Shown here one piece after another: positions 40,984-50,268 of a stretch of DNA of 64,000 nucleotides. The position numbers and the translations under genes were made by a program. The notes below the pieces were generated by a model. The model worked only from the letters and a program-made list of their open reading frames with translations, searched no databases and was not told the origin of the DNA. Source of the DNA: Lentisphaera araneosa HTCC2155 (GTDB lineage Bacteria > Verrucomicrobiota > Lentisphaeria > Lentisphaerales > Lentisphaeraceae); assembly GCF_000170755.1 (NCBI RefSeq), contig NZ_ABCK01000015.1, positions 1-64,000 on the forward strand, written 5' to 3'. How positions within the stretch are numbered: the stretch's first letter is position 1; every line of letters starts with the position of its first letter.

Positions 40984-41808
40984 TTAAGAAAGGCGTCCAA
41001 GAATGACCGGACGGGGATTACCGCAGTAATAGAGATTGAAATCTAAGTCCTTTTGCATGAGCTCCACATAACCTCCTGTAAAGACGGGACCCTTAAAGGC
41101 GAGCTCTAGAGAAGTAGCTTCTTTGTTGAGTAGTGGCAAAGCTCGCGCAGACACCCACATCCCGTGGGCAATGGAGCCTTTGAGCCCAAATAGCCAGGCA
41201 CTAGGGCTTGAGATATGGATGGGGTTAAAATCTCCGCACATCCGTGCATATTGTCGACCGATATTTCCCGGAATAGCAAAGCTCCCTACAGGATTTGCGT
41301 AATCTAACTTATTCAGTACGGGCTCTTGTGATTCTTTTGCCTCGGGAAATGATCCACGACGTAAAAAAGTAGCAGTGCAAGACCAGCGAATTTTACCCCC
41401 CTGCTCCAAAATGGAGATAGCATCAAATTCAAAGCCTTGGGGAGTCAGTTGACTCTGTCCGCTACGGCAAATGAGTTCGCAGGGACTAAGGGGATCAATA
41501 GCGTCGATTAAATTTATTTGACTCCGCAAGTGGAGCAAACCCATGGCAGGTATGGGAAGGCTCGTGAGTAATTGTAAATGCAAAGGCCCACACAGTACAT
41601 AAGGAAAGCAAAGAGGTACTTGATCACTAACAGCATACGCGCAGAGATTCTGGTAATCATGAAGTTTTGCTAAATCTATACAGTCTAGCGCTAATCGCAA
41701 CTCTACTTCAGGCAGTGGCGCATGGGCATGAAACTTGGGACGATGCATTAATAAACGCATGCTATTTTTTAAAACAGAAGGTTTTTCAGTAAAAGTCTGT
41801 TGAATCAC
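40984..41808 (-). CDS. MaoC-like hotdog-fold protein
   Basis: A 274-residue protein. The C-terminal part (about 190-274) is a MaoC dehydratase/R-hydratase hotdog domain: YARMCGDFNPIHISSPSAWLFG carries the catalytic Asp/His pair, then KGSIAHGMWVSARAL. The N-terminal part may be a degenerate first hotdog (LPIPAMGLLHLRSQINLIDAI). Two-hotdog proteins of this kind act on enoyl thioesters. The first 97 residues and the upstream DNA are duplicated at 43742-44105, beyond the acyltransferase gene. SD AGGAGAAGC before the ATG. Confidence 0.85.
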   Translation of the reverse strand: MIQQTFTEKPSVLKNSMRLLMHRPKFHAHAPLPEVELRLALDCIDLAKLHDYQNLCAYAVSDQVPLCFPYVLCGPLHLQLLTSLPIPAMGLLHLRSQINLIDAIDPLSPCELICRSGQSQLTPQGFEFDAISILEQGGKIRWSCTATFLRRGSFPEAKESQEPVLNKLDYANPVGSFAIPGNIGRQYARMCGDFNPIHISSPSAWLFGLKGSIAHGMWVSARALPLLNKEATSLELAFKGPVFTGGYVELMQKDLDFNLYYCGNPRPVILGRLS

Positions 41809-41871
41809 GAGCTTCTCCTAATTAATTGCCTAATATAGGGGCCCAATTCCGCGGAGAGTAATTATTTAATT

Positions 41872-41962
41872 GAGCACCTTCGACTTAGGGAGCGGTAATA
41901 CGTTGCCTTAGGTAGCGCTAACGCTTGTCTTGTGCTCGTTTCGAACTTAGGTTTCAGCAGGG
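41872..41962 (+). repeat. Mixed palindromic module cluster
   Basis: GCACCTTCGAC-TTAGGGA, GCGGTAATACGTTGCC-TTAGGTA, GCGCTAACGC-TTGTCTT, GTGCTCGTTTCGAAC-TTAGGTT. Words are slightly worn versions of those at 36206 and 36924. Confidence 0.75.
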
Positions 41963-42073
41963 GCTAGTGATGGCAAACTGATAACAGAATTTTTCTAATT
42001 GTCTTTATTTGTTCAGCGGAGCTGCCTTTGCGCGAAGTAGTCTAATCTCTGCCAATTCCTACAATTAAAAAGC

Positions 42074-43243
42074 TCATATTACATTGGGCTTAAAGCCTTG
42101 TGGAACATATCTTGATCTAAGTTTAAGAAAAGGTTTTTCAATAATCACTGTAGCTAAGTAACCTACTAAAATCGAAAGTCCTATATAGAAGGCAGCTTGG
42201 ATTAAAAGAACAATTTCAGGAAGTGTACTAATATTTGAAATAGCTATTTGTATCGGCTCATAAAAAGGTTTAAAAAGTTTTGGCAAAAAGAAATGCCATA
42301 GATAGATATTATAAGACCAACATCCTATATGAGCTAAAGCTTTTGCTGCATAAGTAGATTCAAAAGAACCAAAACCATGACAAATAACTCGAGATAATAT
42401 TAATCCGTACCCCAAGGTTAGAAGTGCAAAACCTAACGTAAACATAAAGGGGGTATTTCTACCCCAGAACATCGACGGAATCACACATAAAAAAGCCAAG
42501 CTAAATAGAGTGAGTTGATGCTTAGCCAATAAAGTTTTCATTTTTTCTTTATTATTGCGATAAAAGTACTGTATAACGACCCCTGCTAATAAACTATCAA
42601 AACGAAAGTGAGATAGCATAAAATGGTTCTTTAAATCATCTACGTTATAGCTATGTATGAATCTATTTGCAATAATCATAATAATGATAATGCTCATAAC
42701 GATAGGCAGGGCTTTAAGGTTTTTATTAACTTTACCAGAAAAATGGTAGATGGCTAAAATCAAGAAGGGTAAAATGGTGTAAAAATGTTCTTCAATTGTC
42801 AATGACCAAGTAGGTCCATTAGTGCCTATATCGAAATAATTCTGCAAATACAAAACATGAACGATCACCTGAGTCAATTGCTCACTAAAATCTCCCTCTC
42901 TAATCCAATTCGTTGCACCAAACAGTGCCAAAACAACAATTAGTAAATAATACGAAGGCCAAATTTTCAAACCTCTTCTTAACAAAAAGCGCTTGATATT
43001 AATTTTTTTAAATTGCTCAAGTTCAGATAAAAGAAGGCCTCCAATTAAAAAACCACTCAAGACAAAAAATAAATCGACCCCAGACCAACCAAGCCCTCTT
43101 ATTTTCCAAAAGATAAAACCTGACACTCCTGTAAGCTCAGGTATATTGGGAATACTATCAATACTCACATGATGTATTAATACAATCATAATACAAATAC
43201 CTCTGAGTATATCTAGAGATAAAACTCTTTTATTCATTTTCAT
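42074..43243 (-). CDS. Acyltransferase 3 (OafA/YrhL-type) membrane protein
   Basis: A 389-residue protein with about 10 membrane segments. The acyltransferase-3 signature opens it: LSLDILRGICIMIVLIHHVS with the catalytic His, WSGVDLFFVLSGFLIGGLLL, then NGPTWSLTIEEHFYTILPF (the conserved Glu region) and SHFRFDSLLAGV. Such proteins O-acetylate sugars of surface polysaccharides or lipids. It is markedly AT-rich. It lies between the complete and the truncated copies of the MaoC-type gene, so the surrounding DNA has been rearranged. Confidence 0.93.
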   Translation of the reverse strand: MKMNKRVLSLDILRGICIMIVLIHHVSIDSIPNIPELTGVSGFIFWKIRGLGWSGVDLFFVLSGFLIGGLLLSELEQFKKINIKRFLLRRGLKIWPSYYLLIVVLALFGATNWIREGDFSEQLTQVIVHVLYLQNYFDIGTNGPTWSLTIEEHFYTILPFLILAIYHFSGKVNKNLKALPIVMSIIIIMIIANRFIHSYNVDDLKNHFMLSHFRFDSLLAGVVIQYFYRNNKEKMKTLLAKHQLTLFSLAFLCVIPSMFWGRNTPFMFTLGFALLTLGYGLILSRVICHGFGSFESTYAAKALAHIGCWSYNIYLWHFFLPKLFKPFYEPIQIAISNISTLPEIVLLIQAAFYIGLSILVGYLATVIIEKPFLKLRSRYVPQGFKPNVI

Positions 43244-43489
43244 TATTTACTCGCTTCACATTTTTATTGTCACCGGAGCTATAGCACAAACTAAACATTT
43301 TATATCACATAAGTTATATCTAATTAAAAATGAGGGGTTTAAAACTTTCATATAAGCATATTTTTTTCCTCTTAAAGATGTGTACCAAAATAAAATTTAC
43401 TTATTTCGCACACATCATTAGATCTACTTGATCTAAAAAAACTTACAGCAAGTTCTTCCAGCGTAGCGTTCTGATTCTGATAACTACAC

Positions 43490-43615
43490 TGATCAAATTA
43501 TCAAGAAAAATAGATGATACGTTGGCTTTTGTGTCTTTCGAAATTACACTGCAGCTTGCGAGCCCTATTCCTCTTTCCCCGTCTTGGGGGAAAGAGGAAT
43601 AGGGCTCGCATTTCT
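43490..43615. repeat. Dispersed element with 24-bp perfect hairpin, copy A
   Basis: A leader of about 65 bp (ATCAAGAAAAATA...TTGGCTTTT...GCAGC) is followed by a 24-bp perfect stem (43557-43580 with 43587-43610) whose arms start TGCGAGCCCTATTCCT. The loop is GTCTTG. A second copy with the same leader but changed hairpin contents is at 47876-48010. No gene is present. Confidence 0.85.
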
Positions 43616-43667
43616 CTTTAGAGGCAATGATATATTTTGTGATTAAAGTTTTTCAAGGCTGCCAACT

Positions 43668-43722
43668 GCAAAGCGAAGCCGATCTGTAGTGAGCTTGCGA
43701 ACGATCTGCTGGTCAATGAGTC
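43668..43722 (+). repeat. Second-type module cluster (GATCT words)
   Basis: AGCGAAGCCGATCTGT, AGTGAGCTTGCGAACGATCT. Same vocabulary as 35436 and 38815. Confidence 0.55.
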
Positions 43723-43741
43723 TGGCTTCTGCAAACTGACC

Positions 43742-44105
43742 AATTTATTTGACTCCGCAAGTGGAGCAAACCCATGGCTGGTATGGGATGGCTCGTGAGT
43801 AATTGTAAATGCAAAGGCCCGCAAAGTACATAAGGAAAGCAAAGAGGTACTTGATCACTAACAGCATACGTGCAGAGCTTCTGGTAATCATGAAGTTCTG
43901 CTAAATCTATACAGTCTAGCGCTAATCGCAACTCTACTTCAGGCAGTGGCGCATGGGCATGAAACTTAGGGCGATGCATTAATAAACGCATGCTATTTTT
44001 TAAAACAGAAGGTCTGTCAGTAAAAGTCTGCTGAATCACGCGATTCTCCTAATTAATTGTCTAAATGTAGGGGCTTAAATCTGCTGAGAGTAATTATTTA
44101 GGCTA
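43742..44105 (-). pseudogene. Truncated duplicate of the MaoC-like gene
   Basis: Residues 1-97 (MIQQTFTDRPSVLKNSMRLL to LHLRSQIN) are almost identical to the start of 40984-41808, and the similarity continues through the upstream SD and about 65 bp of promoter-side DNA. After QIN the frame enters unrelated repeat sequence. The MaoC hotdog with its catalytic residues is missing. The matched blocks are about 41511-41880 and 43742-44105, same orientation. It is probably a non-functional remnant of a segmental duplication. Confidence 0.85.
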
Positions 44106-44195
44106 GTACTACGCTTAGTTTGCAATCGCTTAAGGAACATTTATTCCGAGATTAGGTTTCATTTAACAGGTCGCTACACTCTGATAATGAGTGCC

Positions 44196-44363
44196 CTAGT
44201 AGCCTGTCGGGCTTCTCTCCGTTAGACTGCAAAACAGCTTAATCCCACCGAGTTCCTGCCCGAAAATCGTTAAATAAGTCCAATATTCGTCTCATTTCGT
44301 ACTAAAACCGTCTTTATTCACTCCGTTTTTCCTTAGGAAGCTCAAAGTCCGACAGACTGCTAG
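44196..44363. mobile_element. Possible MITE-like element
   Basis: 168 bp with imperfect terminal inverted repeats: CTAGTAGCCTGTCGGGCTT at the left and CTAGCAGTCTGTCGGACTT (reverse complement) at the right, 16 of 19 positions equal. There is no coding capacity. Both ends carry CTAG. No matching full-length transposon is in the window. Confidence 0.6.
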
Positions 44364-44441
44364 CTATAGAGCGAAAATAGAGCTGGCCTCAATTTTATAT
44401 TTATTAATATTATCATACGGCCTTATACTGGATTAATTTTC

Positions 44442-45035
44442 TTAGAATTTATGACTTGTTAAGTCTTGCCTATTTTTTATAACTAATAAAGCACATATGA
44501 TCACTATTAATGCAACAGTCTCTAGTGCTTTAAGAATATTAGTAAAATTAATTGTATAGGTTTGTTCATTGAATTTTGCGGCGTAAATCATCGTAAATTT
44601 CCCCACACAAAATGAAATAAGCAGAAAAAGTCCCGTAGTAAACATCCTTGTGTAGCGCAAGAGTTCATCTCTTTTTTTGTAAAGCTTTAAACAAAGCACA
44701 ATGAGGCAAACACTCATAATAGTAATAAAAAGCAGCAGAACTAATAATTTATATTTACCAAGCTCGAGGCTATTAATAATTTTTGCGACTACTTCGTTGA
44801 ATAAAACATGTAAGTCTAGTTGTTTATTAATTCCCAAAACAAAGATTAAATTAGTACTTAAAATATAAAGGCTTTTGTCGTATTTTTTATTAAGTGATTT
44901 TAAATAAATAATAAATTTAATGTTTAGAATAAGTGCAATAAAATAAAGTAAGGTGATCAACCAACTCCATAGGTCTTGGTCACTCACTTGTAGCTCCCAT
45001 TTTAATTGAAAATTGGCAAGCATGAACTCATTCAT
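44442..45035 (-). CDS. Four-helix membrane protein (hypothetical)
   Basis: A 197-residue integral membrane protein with about four segments (about 24-48, 95-118, 130-150, 165-187). The first loop contains FVLGINKQLDLHVLFNEVVAK, a short motif seen in uncharacterised bacterial membrane proteins. No enzyme motif is visible. Strongly AT-rich. It is divergent from the photolyase-type gene pair at 45232; whether it is related to light responses is unknown. Confidence 0.7.
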   Translation of the reverse strand: MNEFMLANFQLKWELQVSDQDLWSWLITLLYFIALILNIKFIIYLKSLNKKYDKSLYILSTNLIFVLGINKQLDLHVLFNEVVAKIINSLELGKYKLLVLLLFITIMSVCLIVLCLKLYKKRDELLRYTRMFTTGLFLLISFCVGKFTMIYAAKFNEQTYTINFTNILKALETVALIVIICALLVIKNRQDLTSHKF

Positions 45036-45231
45036 TATCTTTCCTTAGCTTCGAGTTAGAACGACACAGCACTATAGGGTGTGAAATCATAAGAAAATAA
45101 TTTTTTAAAATAGGCGCTCTATAAAATAAATTATCTTTAAAAGATGGCCTAAGTTATTCCGCCTTCAAAATACTAAACTTAGTTTGTTTTTAAGCATAAT
45201 TAACACAGTTTTTTATAAAACATGGAAGTTA

Positions 45232-46329
45232 ATGAAAACCTTTACCACATCTTATGAACGCATTCTATCTTTAGTGGATAATTATAAGCCCGATTTATAT
45301 GCGAAAACGAGAAACTTTCTCGACGGGACAGTTTCATGCTTATCTCCTTACATCTCGCGTGGTGTGATTAGTACTCGCACTGTATATGATTCTTTAATTA
45401 AGCGTGGCTATAATTTGGAGAAAATCGAAAAGTTTGTTCAAGAGCTGGCTTGGCGAGATTATTGGCAGAGTCAATGGAAGTTTTATGGTATTAAAATTAA
45501 TAAAGATCTACGGCATACACAGCAGGCTTTTCATAATCATGGCATGCCTCATTGCTTAGTTAAAGGCCAATGCAGTATACAAATGTTTAACACGGCAATT
45601 AAGCAACTTAATTCAACTGGCTACCTGCATAATCACATGCGTATGTATTTAGCAATGAGTATTTGTAATATTGGAAGCTACCACTGGCATAAGCCTGCCC
45701 AATGGATGTATTATAATTTGATTGATGGTGATTGGGCTTCGAATGCTTTGAGTTGGCAATGGGTAGCGGGCTGTTTAAATAGCAAGAAGTATATTGCTAA
45801 TCAAGAAAATATAAATAAGTATTGTGGAAGTTCAGAAGTGAGGACTTTTTTGGACAAGCCTTATGATCAATTATCAAAAGTTCAATCACTGGACGAATTC
45901 GATAACTCTGTTGAACTAGAACTCAAATGGCGGGTTCCACAACAAGCCAATCCCAATGAGCTAGTTCTTGATGATTGCCTCATTTACAATTACTATAACC
46001 TTGATCCCCAATGGCGAAAAGAGCAATTGGCTAATCGTATTTTACTTCTCGAACCCCAAATTTTTGATCAGTACCCGATTTCTCCTAGAGTAATGGATTT
46101 CTTTTTAAAGCTTAGCAAGAATATCCCTAACTTAATTTTATTCACAGGTAGTTTCGCAGAGTTACGAGCGCTATGTAGAGGAAAGATTTTTTATCGCCAG
46201 CACCCCTTAAATCAATATAGTGGCACGGAAGATTCACAGCCAAAACTGTGTAATATCCAAGGTGATTTCTCATCCTTTTTCAAGTATTGGAAACTATGTA
46301 AAAAAGCTCTAATAAATGAAAGAAATTAA
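45232..46329 (+). CDS. Photolyase FAD-binding-domain protein lacking the N-terminal antenna domain
   Basis: About 365 residues from the ATG of [12 protein letters not shown]; an earlier frame start adds 16 residues. It starts directly at the region before the photolyase FAD domain: [52 protein letters not shown] and [19 protein letters not shown] are the classical FAD/DNA-binding motifs. The N-terminal alpha/beta antenna-binding domain is absent, and a C-terminal extension of about 140 residues replaces it, with a Rossmann-like [17 protein letters not shown]. It overlaps the next photolyase gene by 14 bp. It may be a partner or a reordered cryptochrome; function unproven. Confidence 0.85.
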   Translation: MKTFTTSYERILSLVDNYKPDLYAKTRNFLDGTVSCLSPYISRGVISTRTVYDSLIKRGYNLEKIEKFVQELAWRDYWQSQWKFYGIKINKDLRHTQQAFHNHGMPHCLVKGQCSIQMFNTAIKQLNSTGYLHNHMRMYLAMSICNIGSYHWHKPAQWMYYNLIDGDWASNALSWQWVAGCLNSKKYIANQENINKYCGSSEVRTFLDKPYDQLSKVQSLDEFDNSVELELKWRVPQQANPNELVLDDCLIYNYYNLDPQWRKEQLANRILLLEPQIFDQYPISPRVMDFFLKLSKNIPNLILFTGSFAELRALCRGKIFYRQHPLNQYSGTEDSQPKLCNIQGDFSSFFKYWKLCKKALINERN

Positions 46330-47761
46330 TGTAGTTTGGCTAAAGCGTGACTTGCGTTTGAATGATCATGCTTGCTTAGCTGCCGCAGAAGCATCTAAGC
46401 TCCCCTATTTGATTATATATTGTTTTGAACCGCGCCTAATTAATGCCCCCGATGTTTCGGAGAATCATTTAAATTTTATTTACTTATCGCTCCTGGAAAT
46501 GCAAAAGAAACTTGAACCATTTAATCGTCCTCTCTACATCTTACATGCCAGTTCTGTAGAAGCTTTCGCATACATTCAAAAGAATTACCAAATTAAGAAC
46601 ATCTTTGCCCACCAAGAGCATGGTACGACTCGCACATGGAAACGTGATCGTCAAATTATTGACTTTTGTTGGCAAGAAAAAATTGAATTGCTGGAAGCTG
46701 AACATAGCGGAATTAAACGTGGTATTCAAAATCGTGACAAGTGGGACAAAGCCTGGTTTTCTTGGCACTCTGCCAACATTATACGAAATAGTTACAGCAA
46801 AGGTCATTTTACTTTTGATCAAGATTTGTTTCCTGCTGTATTTTATTTTAAATATCATTCAAAACCCTACTCCAAAAATCTGCAAAACCCTGGAGAAGAT
46901 ACAGCTCATCGCTATCTGACAAGTTTTTTGGCTGATCGCGGCAAAGATTACCATAGATTTATTTCTAAGCCTAGTAAAAGTCGAAAATCCTGTGGCCGTT
47001 TATCACCCTACTTGGCCTGGGGAAATATAAGTTCGCGACAAGTCTATCAATTTATTAAAGAATCACCTAAATACAAAGATAATAAACGAGCATATTCGGG
47101 TCTATTAACTCGAATTAAATGGCGAAGTCATTTTATCCAAAAATTCGAAGTAGAATGCTCATATGAGTATCTTTACCTCAACAAAGGCTATGAGTTATTG
47201 TCACTTAATTTTAATGCAGAACACATAAGGGCCTGGGAAAAGGGAAAAACGGGTTACCCACTGGTCGATGCCTGTATGCGTTGTTTACATGCTACGGGAT
47301 GGATAAATTTTCGTATGCGCGCCATGCTCACAAGCTTTTTTTGTCATCATTTAGCTCAAGATTGGCGTGATGGTGTTTATCATTTAGCTAAGTTATTTTT
47401 AGATTATGAACCGGGTATTCACTTCCCTCAATTTCAGATGCAGGCAGGAACTACTGGAATCAATACAGTTCGTATCTATAACCCGATCAAGCAATCGATG
47501 GATAATGATCCCCATGGTGAGTTTATTCGCCAGTGGGTTCCGGAACTCAAAGAACTCAATAACAATGAAATTCATGAGCCATGGAAAATCGAACTGATGG
47601 AAGCTAAAATGAAGGGGTACGCAAATCTTCATTTATATCCTGATCCAATTATTGATATTAAAGAGACTTATCGCTTAGCGAGAGATCGTATTTGGGGCTT
47701 GCGGACCAATCCACTTGTAAAACAAGAAAAAATAAGAATTCTAAAAACTCACACCCGGTAG
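46316..47761 (+). CDS. Deoxyribodipyrimidine photolyase / cryptochrome family protein
   Basis: A 481-residue full-length photolyase-type flavoprotein. The N-terminal antenna domain opens with [18 protein letters not shown] and carries [15 protein letters not shown]. The C-terminal FAD domain has [57 protein letters not shown] in parts, [19 protein letters not shown] and RIYNPIKQS. It repairs UV-induced pyrimidine dimers with blue light, or acts as a light sensor. Its start overlaps the stop of the preceding photolyase-type gene, indicating translational coupling. Confidence 0.92.
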   Translation: MKEINVVWLKRDLRLNDHACLAAAEASKLPYLIIYCFEPRLINAPDVSENHLNFIYLSLLEMQKKLEPFNRPLYILHASSVEAFAYIQKNYQIKNIFAHQEHGTTRTWKRDRQIIDFCWQEKIELLEAEHSGIKRGIQNRDKWDKAWFSWHSANIIRNSYSKGHFTFDQDLFPAVFYFKYHSKPYSKNLQNPGEDTAHRYLTSFLADRGKDYHRFISKPSKSRKSCGRLSPYLAWGNISSRQVYQFIKESPKYKDNKRAYSGLLTRIKWRSHFIQKFEVECSYEYLYLNKGYELLSLNFNAEHIRAWEKGKTGYPLVDACMRCLHATGWINFRMRAMLTSFFCHHLAQDWRDGVYHLAKLFLDYEPGIHFPQFQMQAGTTGINTVRIYNPIKQSMDNDPHGEFIRQWVPELKELNNNEIHEPWKIELMEAKMKGYANLHLYPDPIIDIKETYRLARDRIWGLRTNPLVKQEKIRILKTHTR

Positions 47762-47875
47762 TTAAACAAATACCTGCTTAAGTAATACTTTGGATTAAAC
47801 AATTATATATAAGAAAATCTTATAGCATTGCCTCAATCGTAAGGTTTCATTTCTATCAAGGTGCAAAAAAGTTTT
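47762..47875. other. Short AT-rich spacer
   Basis: Nothing recognised between the photolyase stop and the following hairpin element. Confidence 0.4.
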
Positions 47876-48010
47876 CCAAATCATCAAGAAAAATAAACAA
47901 TGCCTTGGCTTTTATGCCTTTCCAAATTACAATGCAGCATGCGAGCCCTAATTTATCTTTCCCCGTCTGGGGGGAAAGTCATTGAGCCGACTGTTTAGGG
48001 CTCGCATCTT
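47876..48010. repeat. Dispersed element with nested hairpin, copy B
   Basis: The leader matches copy A (ATCATCAAGAAAAATA, TTGGCTTTTATG, AAATTACAATGCAGC). The outer arms TGCGAGCCCTAA and TTAGGGCTCGCA are kept. Inside is CTTTCCCC-GTCTGG-GGGGAAAG, but the right arm has about 17 extra bases (TCATTGAGCCGACTG...), so the long stem of copy A is broken into two. Confidence 0.8.
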
Positions 48011-48178
48011 TACTTATTATGATAAGTTTTGAGCATATATTTGCTTAATGAGTAGTAATAAGTAAACTTTAGAGCCAGTGATGATAGGCTATTCACATTT
48101 AGTGAGGCAATTTTGAAGCTGACAACTTCAAGGGCCGCCAACAGATGAATAAAAACTTTAAAAGATAGTTCTGAGGAA

Positions 48179-48484
48179 TTAACTGCCTGTCTTATCAATC
48201 CACTTTTCCCTTAGGGCTTTCTCTAAATCAATATCATAGAGGTCCGCATTGATAATTGCGAGAGCCATAATATCAACCAACTCCTGTGTCATGCGGTCCT
48301 TGGCTTCTGCTGCGTTTAATTTCTTAGTAGAAATACCCTGTTCAATAAGTCTCGCTTCCGCAAATTGCCCAATTTCTTTGACTAAGTTGAGTGCTGCAAA
48401 TTCTTTGTCTACACTGACCTTAAATTTATCGGCATACCAATCTGCATTCCGGCAGATTTCCTTGATTAGTTCTTGTACGGTCAT
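48179..48484 (-). CDS. MazG-like nucleotide pyrophosphohydrolase
   Basis: A 101-residue all-alpha protein. AALNLVKEIGQFAEARL and DRMTQELVDIMALAIINADLYDI give the E-x(n)-E...E-x-x-D metal site of MazG-type NTP pyrophosphohydrolases, followed by LEKALREKWIDK. Such enzymes remove non-canonical or excess NTPs. Stand-alone gene; the N-terminus TVQELIKEICRNADWYADKF is family-like. Context offers no clue. Confidence 0.8.
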   Translation of the reverse strand: MTVQELIKEICRNADWYADKFKVSVDKEFAALNLVKEIGQFAEARLIEQGISTKKLNAAEAKDRMTQELVDIMALAIINADLYDIDLEKALREKWIDKTGS

Positions 48485-48799
48485 TTTTCTCTCAACTTAA
48501 AAAGAATTTTAAAAGCTCTCTTAGACTTAGTGACTAGCTTATTGAGCAAGATAAAATATTATCATTTATAAAAAACATATCCATAGCACTTAGTAAAATA
48601 ATTTCTGTAAATATGATTTTTCGCAAAACCTCAACTCAATGATCAAATTTATATATATTTAAAAGCAATACTAGGATTTAAATAAGAAATGATCAAACCA
48701 TCCTACATGAAAAACTTGCTTCCGCTTACTTACTGAGCTTATAGTTAAAACACTAAGGATTATGAACCCTAATAAGCAAAGAGAAATAGAGTAAAGTCA
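48485..48799. other. AT-rich spacer
   Basis: About 315 bp between two divergent genes. No hairpin cluster or repeat is seen. It probably contains both promoters, but no convincing motif pair was found. Confidence 0.4.
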
Positions 48800-49960
48800 A
48801 TGAATATAAAGACAAATCATAATGCTTTACCACCGTATGATAATGAGTCTATTATCAACACCTTAGCTATGGTTGCTATGAGTACTGAAAATGCTGTAAT
48901 TGTAACTGATGCTACAGGTCATATTGAGTGGGTGAACGAGGGTTTCACTCGGATAACTGAATATCAATTATATGAGATCATAGGAAAAAAACCTGGTGAT
49001 TTTTTACAAGGAGAGAAATCAAGCCTCCAAACTCGTGAAAATATCCGAAAAGCTTTAATAGAACAAAAGCCCATTACAGTAGAAATTTTAAATTACTCAA
49101 AATCTGGACGTGAATATTGGTTAAATATGAATATCCAACCAATTTTTGACAAAAATAACATCTTGCAAAAATTCATTGCAATAGAACTCGATGTAACCGT
49201 GCAAAAAAAAATTGAGATTAAAATAAAAAAATTAAATCAAGAACTTACAGATGCCTTAGAATCAAAAAATAAAATTTTCTCTATAATTTCACATGATCTC
49301 AGAGCACCTTTTAATAGCTTAATAGGCCTGATGGAAATTTTTATTAATGATGATGTGCAATACTCCCAAAAGGACATGAAAAGTATTTTAAGAGAGATCT
49401 ATGAAAGTAGTAAATTGACTTTCAATCTATTAGAAAATCTACTCAATTGGTCAAGAAGTCAAAATGGAACAATTACATGTCACCCAAGCTTCTGTAACCT
49501 ATCTCAAATATTAAATGAAGTTCAAATTATACTTCAACTCAACTTCCATAAAAAAGAGATTGAACTTGAAATTGATTGTAATAAAGATATAAATGCTTTT
49601 TTTGACCGAGAGATGATTATTTCAGTACTACAAAATTTACTTTCCAACGCGATTAAATTTTCTAATCGTAAGTCTAAAGTAGTGATTAATGTTAACCCCA
49701 CAAAAAATCATATGCTACAAATTTGTATCATTGATTCGGGCCTTGGAATTGATAAAAATCAGCTAGAAAACATTTTTAAAATAAAAGGAATCAAAAAGAA
49801 TTTCGGTACTGAAGGCGAAGAAGGATCAGGCTTAGGTCTATTACTCTGTAAAGATTTTATTGATTTAAATAATGGCGTAATGGAATGCACTTCTAAGTTG
49901 GGTCATGGTACATGTTTCACAATTTATTTACCTTTAAATGAAAACTTATGTAATAATTGA
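48800..49960 (+). CDS. PAS-domain sensor histidine kinase
   Basis: A 386-residue soluble kinase. The PAS domain (about 22-140) has AVIVTDATGHIEWVNEGFTRIT and EYWLNMNIQPIFD as in LOV/PAS folds; the LOV-type photoactive Cys (GRNCRFLQ) is not present, the stretch reading GKKPGDFLQGEKS. The HisKA box FSIISHDLRAPFNSL (His about 166) and HATPase_c motifs LLSNAIKFS, DSGLGIDKNQLENIF and EGSGLGLLLCKDFI follow. No response regulator is adjacent and there is no membrane segment, so the signal is cytoplasmic. Confidence 0.93.
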   Translation: MNIKTNHNALPPYDNESIINTLAMVAMSTENAVIVTDATGHIEWVNEGFTRITEYQLYEIIGKKPGDFLQGEKSSLQTRENIRKALIEQKPITVEILNYSKSGREYWLNMNIQPIFDKNNILQKFIAIELDVTVQKKIEIKIKKLNQELTDALESKNKIFSIISHDLRAPFNSLIGLMEIFINDDVQYSQKDMKSILREIYESSKLTFNLLENLLNWSRSQNGTITCHPSFCNLSQILNEVQIILQLNFHKKEIELEIDCNKDINAFFDREMIISVLQNLLSNAIKFSNRKSKVVINVNPTKNHMLQICIIDSGLGIDKNQLENIFKIKGIKKNFGTEGEEGSGLGLLLCKDFIDLNNGVMECTSKLGHGTCFTIYLPLNENLCNN

Positions 49961-50112
49961 ATCTAAATATTGATGAAATAATTTTCATACGAAAATGACT
50001 GTCAAATAGAGCATTTTTTAAAAATATTTCATAAAAACTTTTTTTTATGAACTTAAGTGAGTTTATTTAGTCTGTGGTTTTTCCACTTAATTAATCAAAC
50101 GAGGAGTTTAAA

Positions 50113-50247
50113 ATGAAAAAACTTTTAATCTTAGGTGTTTTATTGTTTGCAGCCGTTGGTTGTAATAGCTGTGGCCACGATGGCGATCATTCCCATGCCG
50201 ATGGCAAAGAATGTTGTGGCAAAGATGGTAAGTGCTGCAAAAAATAA
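50113..50247 (+). CDS. Small Cys/His-rich lipoprotein
   Basis: 44 residues with a strong SD (GAGGAG). Lipoprotein signal MKKLLILGVLLFAAVGC, with lipidated Cys17, then NSCGHDGDHSHADGKECCG and KDGKCCKK: six Cys and three His in a 28-residue mature peptide. A metal-binding role at the cell envelope is likely but inferred. A terminator follows 22 bp after the stop, so it is its own transcription unit. Confidence 0.8.
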   Translation: MKKLLILGVLLFAAVGCNSCGHDGDHSHADGKECCGKDGKCCKK

Positions 50248-50268
50248 GCAGAACATATCGATCGATTT

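Noticed and set aside
43557-43610. Transcription terminator
   Set aside because: The stem is 24 bp with no adjacent gene end and no T run, and the same leader and hairpin recur at 47936; it is better treated as a dispersed element.
44442-45035. Isopropylmalate isomerase
   Set aside because: Similar membrane proteins are sometimes given that name, but this sequence is mostly membrane helices with no aconitase-fold motif.
43490-48010. Retron msr-msd or integron attC
   Set aside because: The hairpin plan is suggestive, but no reverse transcriptase or integron integrase is near either copy; kept only as a possibility in the finding.
48800-49960. Blue-light LOV kinase linked to the photolyases
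   Set aside because: The PAS domain lacks the GxNCRFLQ cysteine required for LOV photochemistry.
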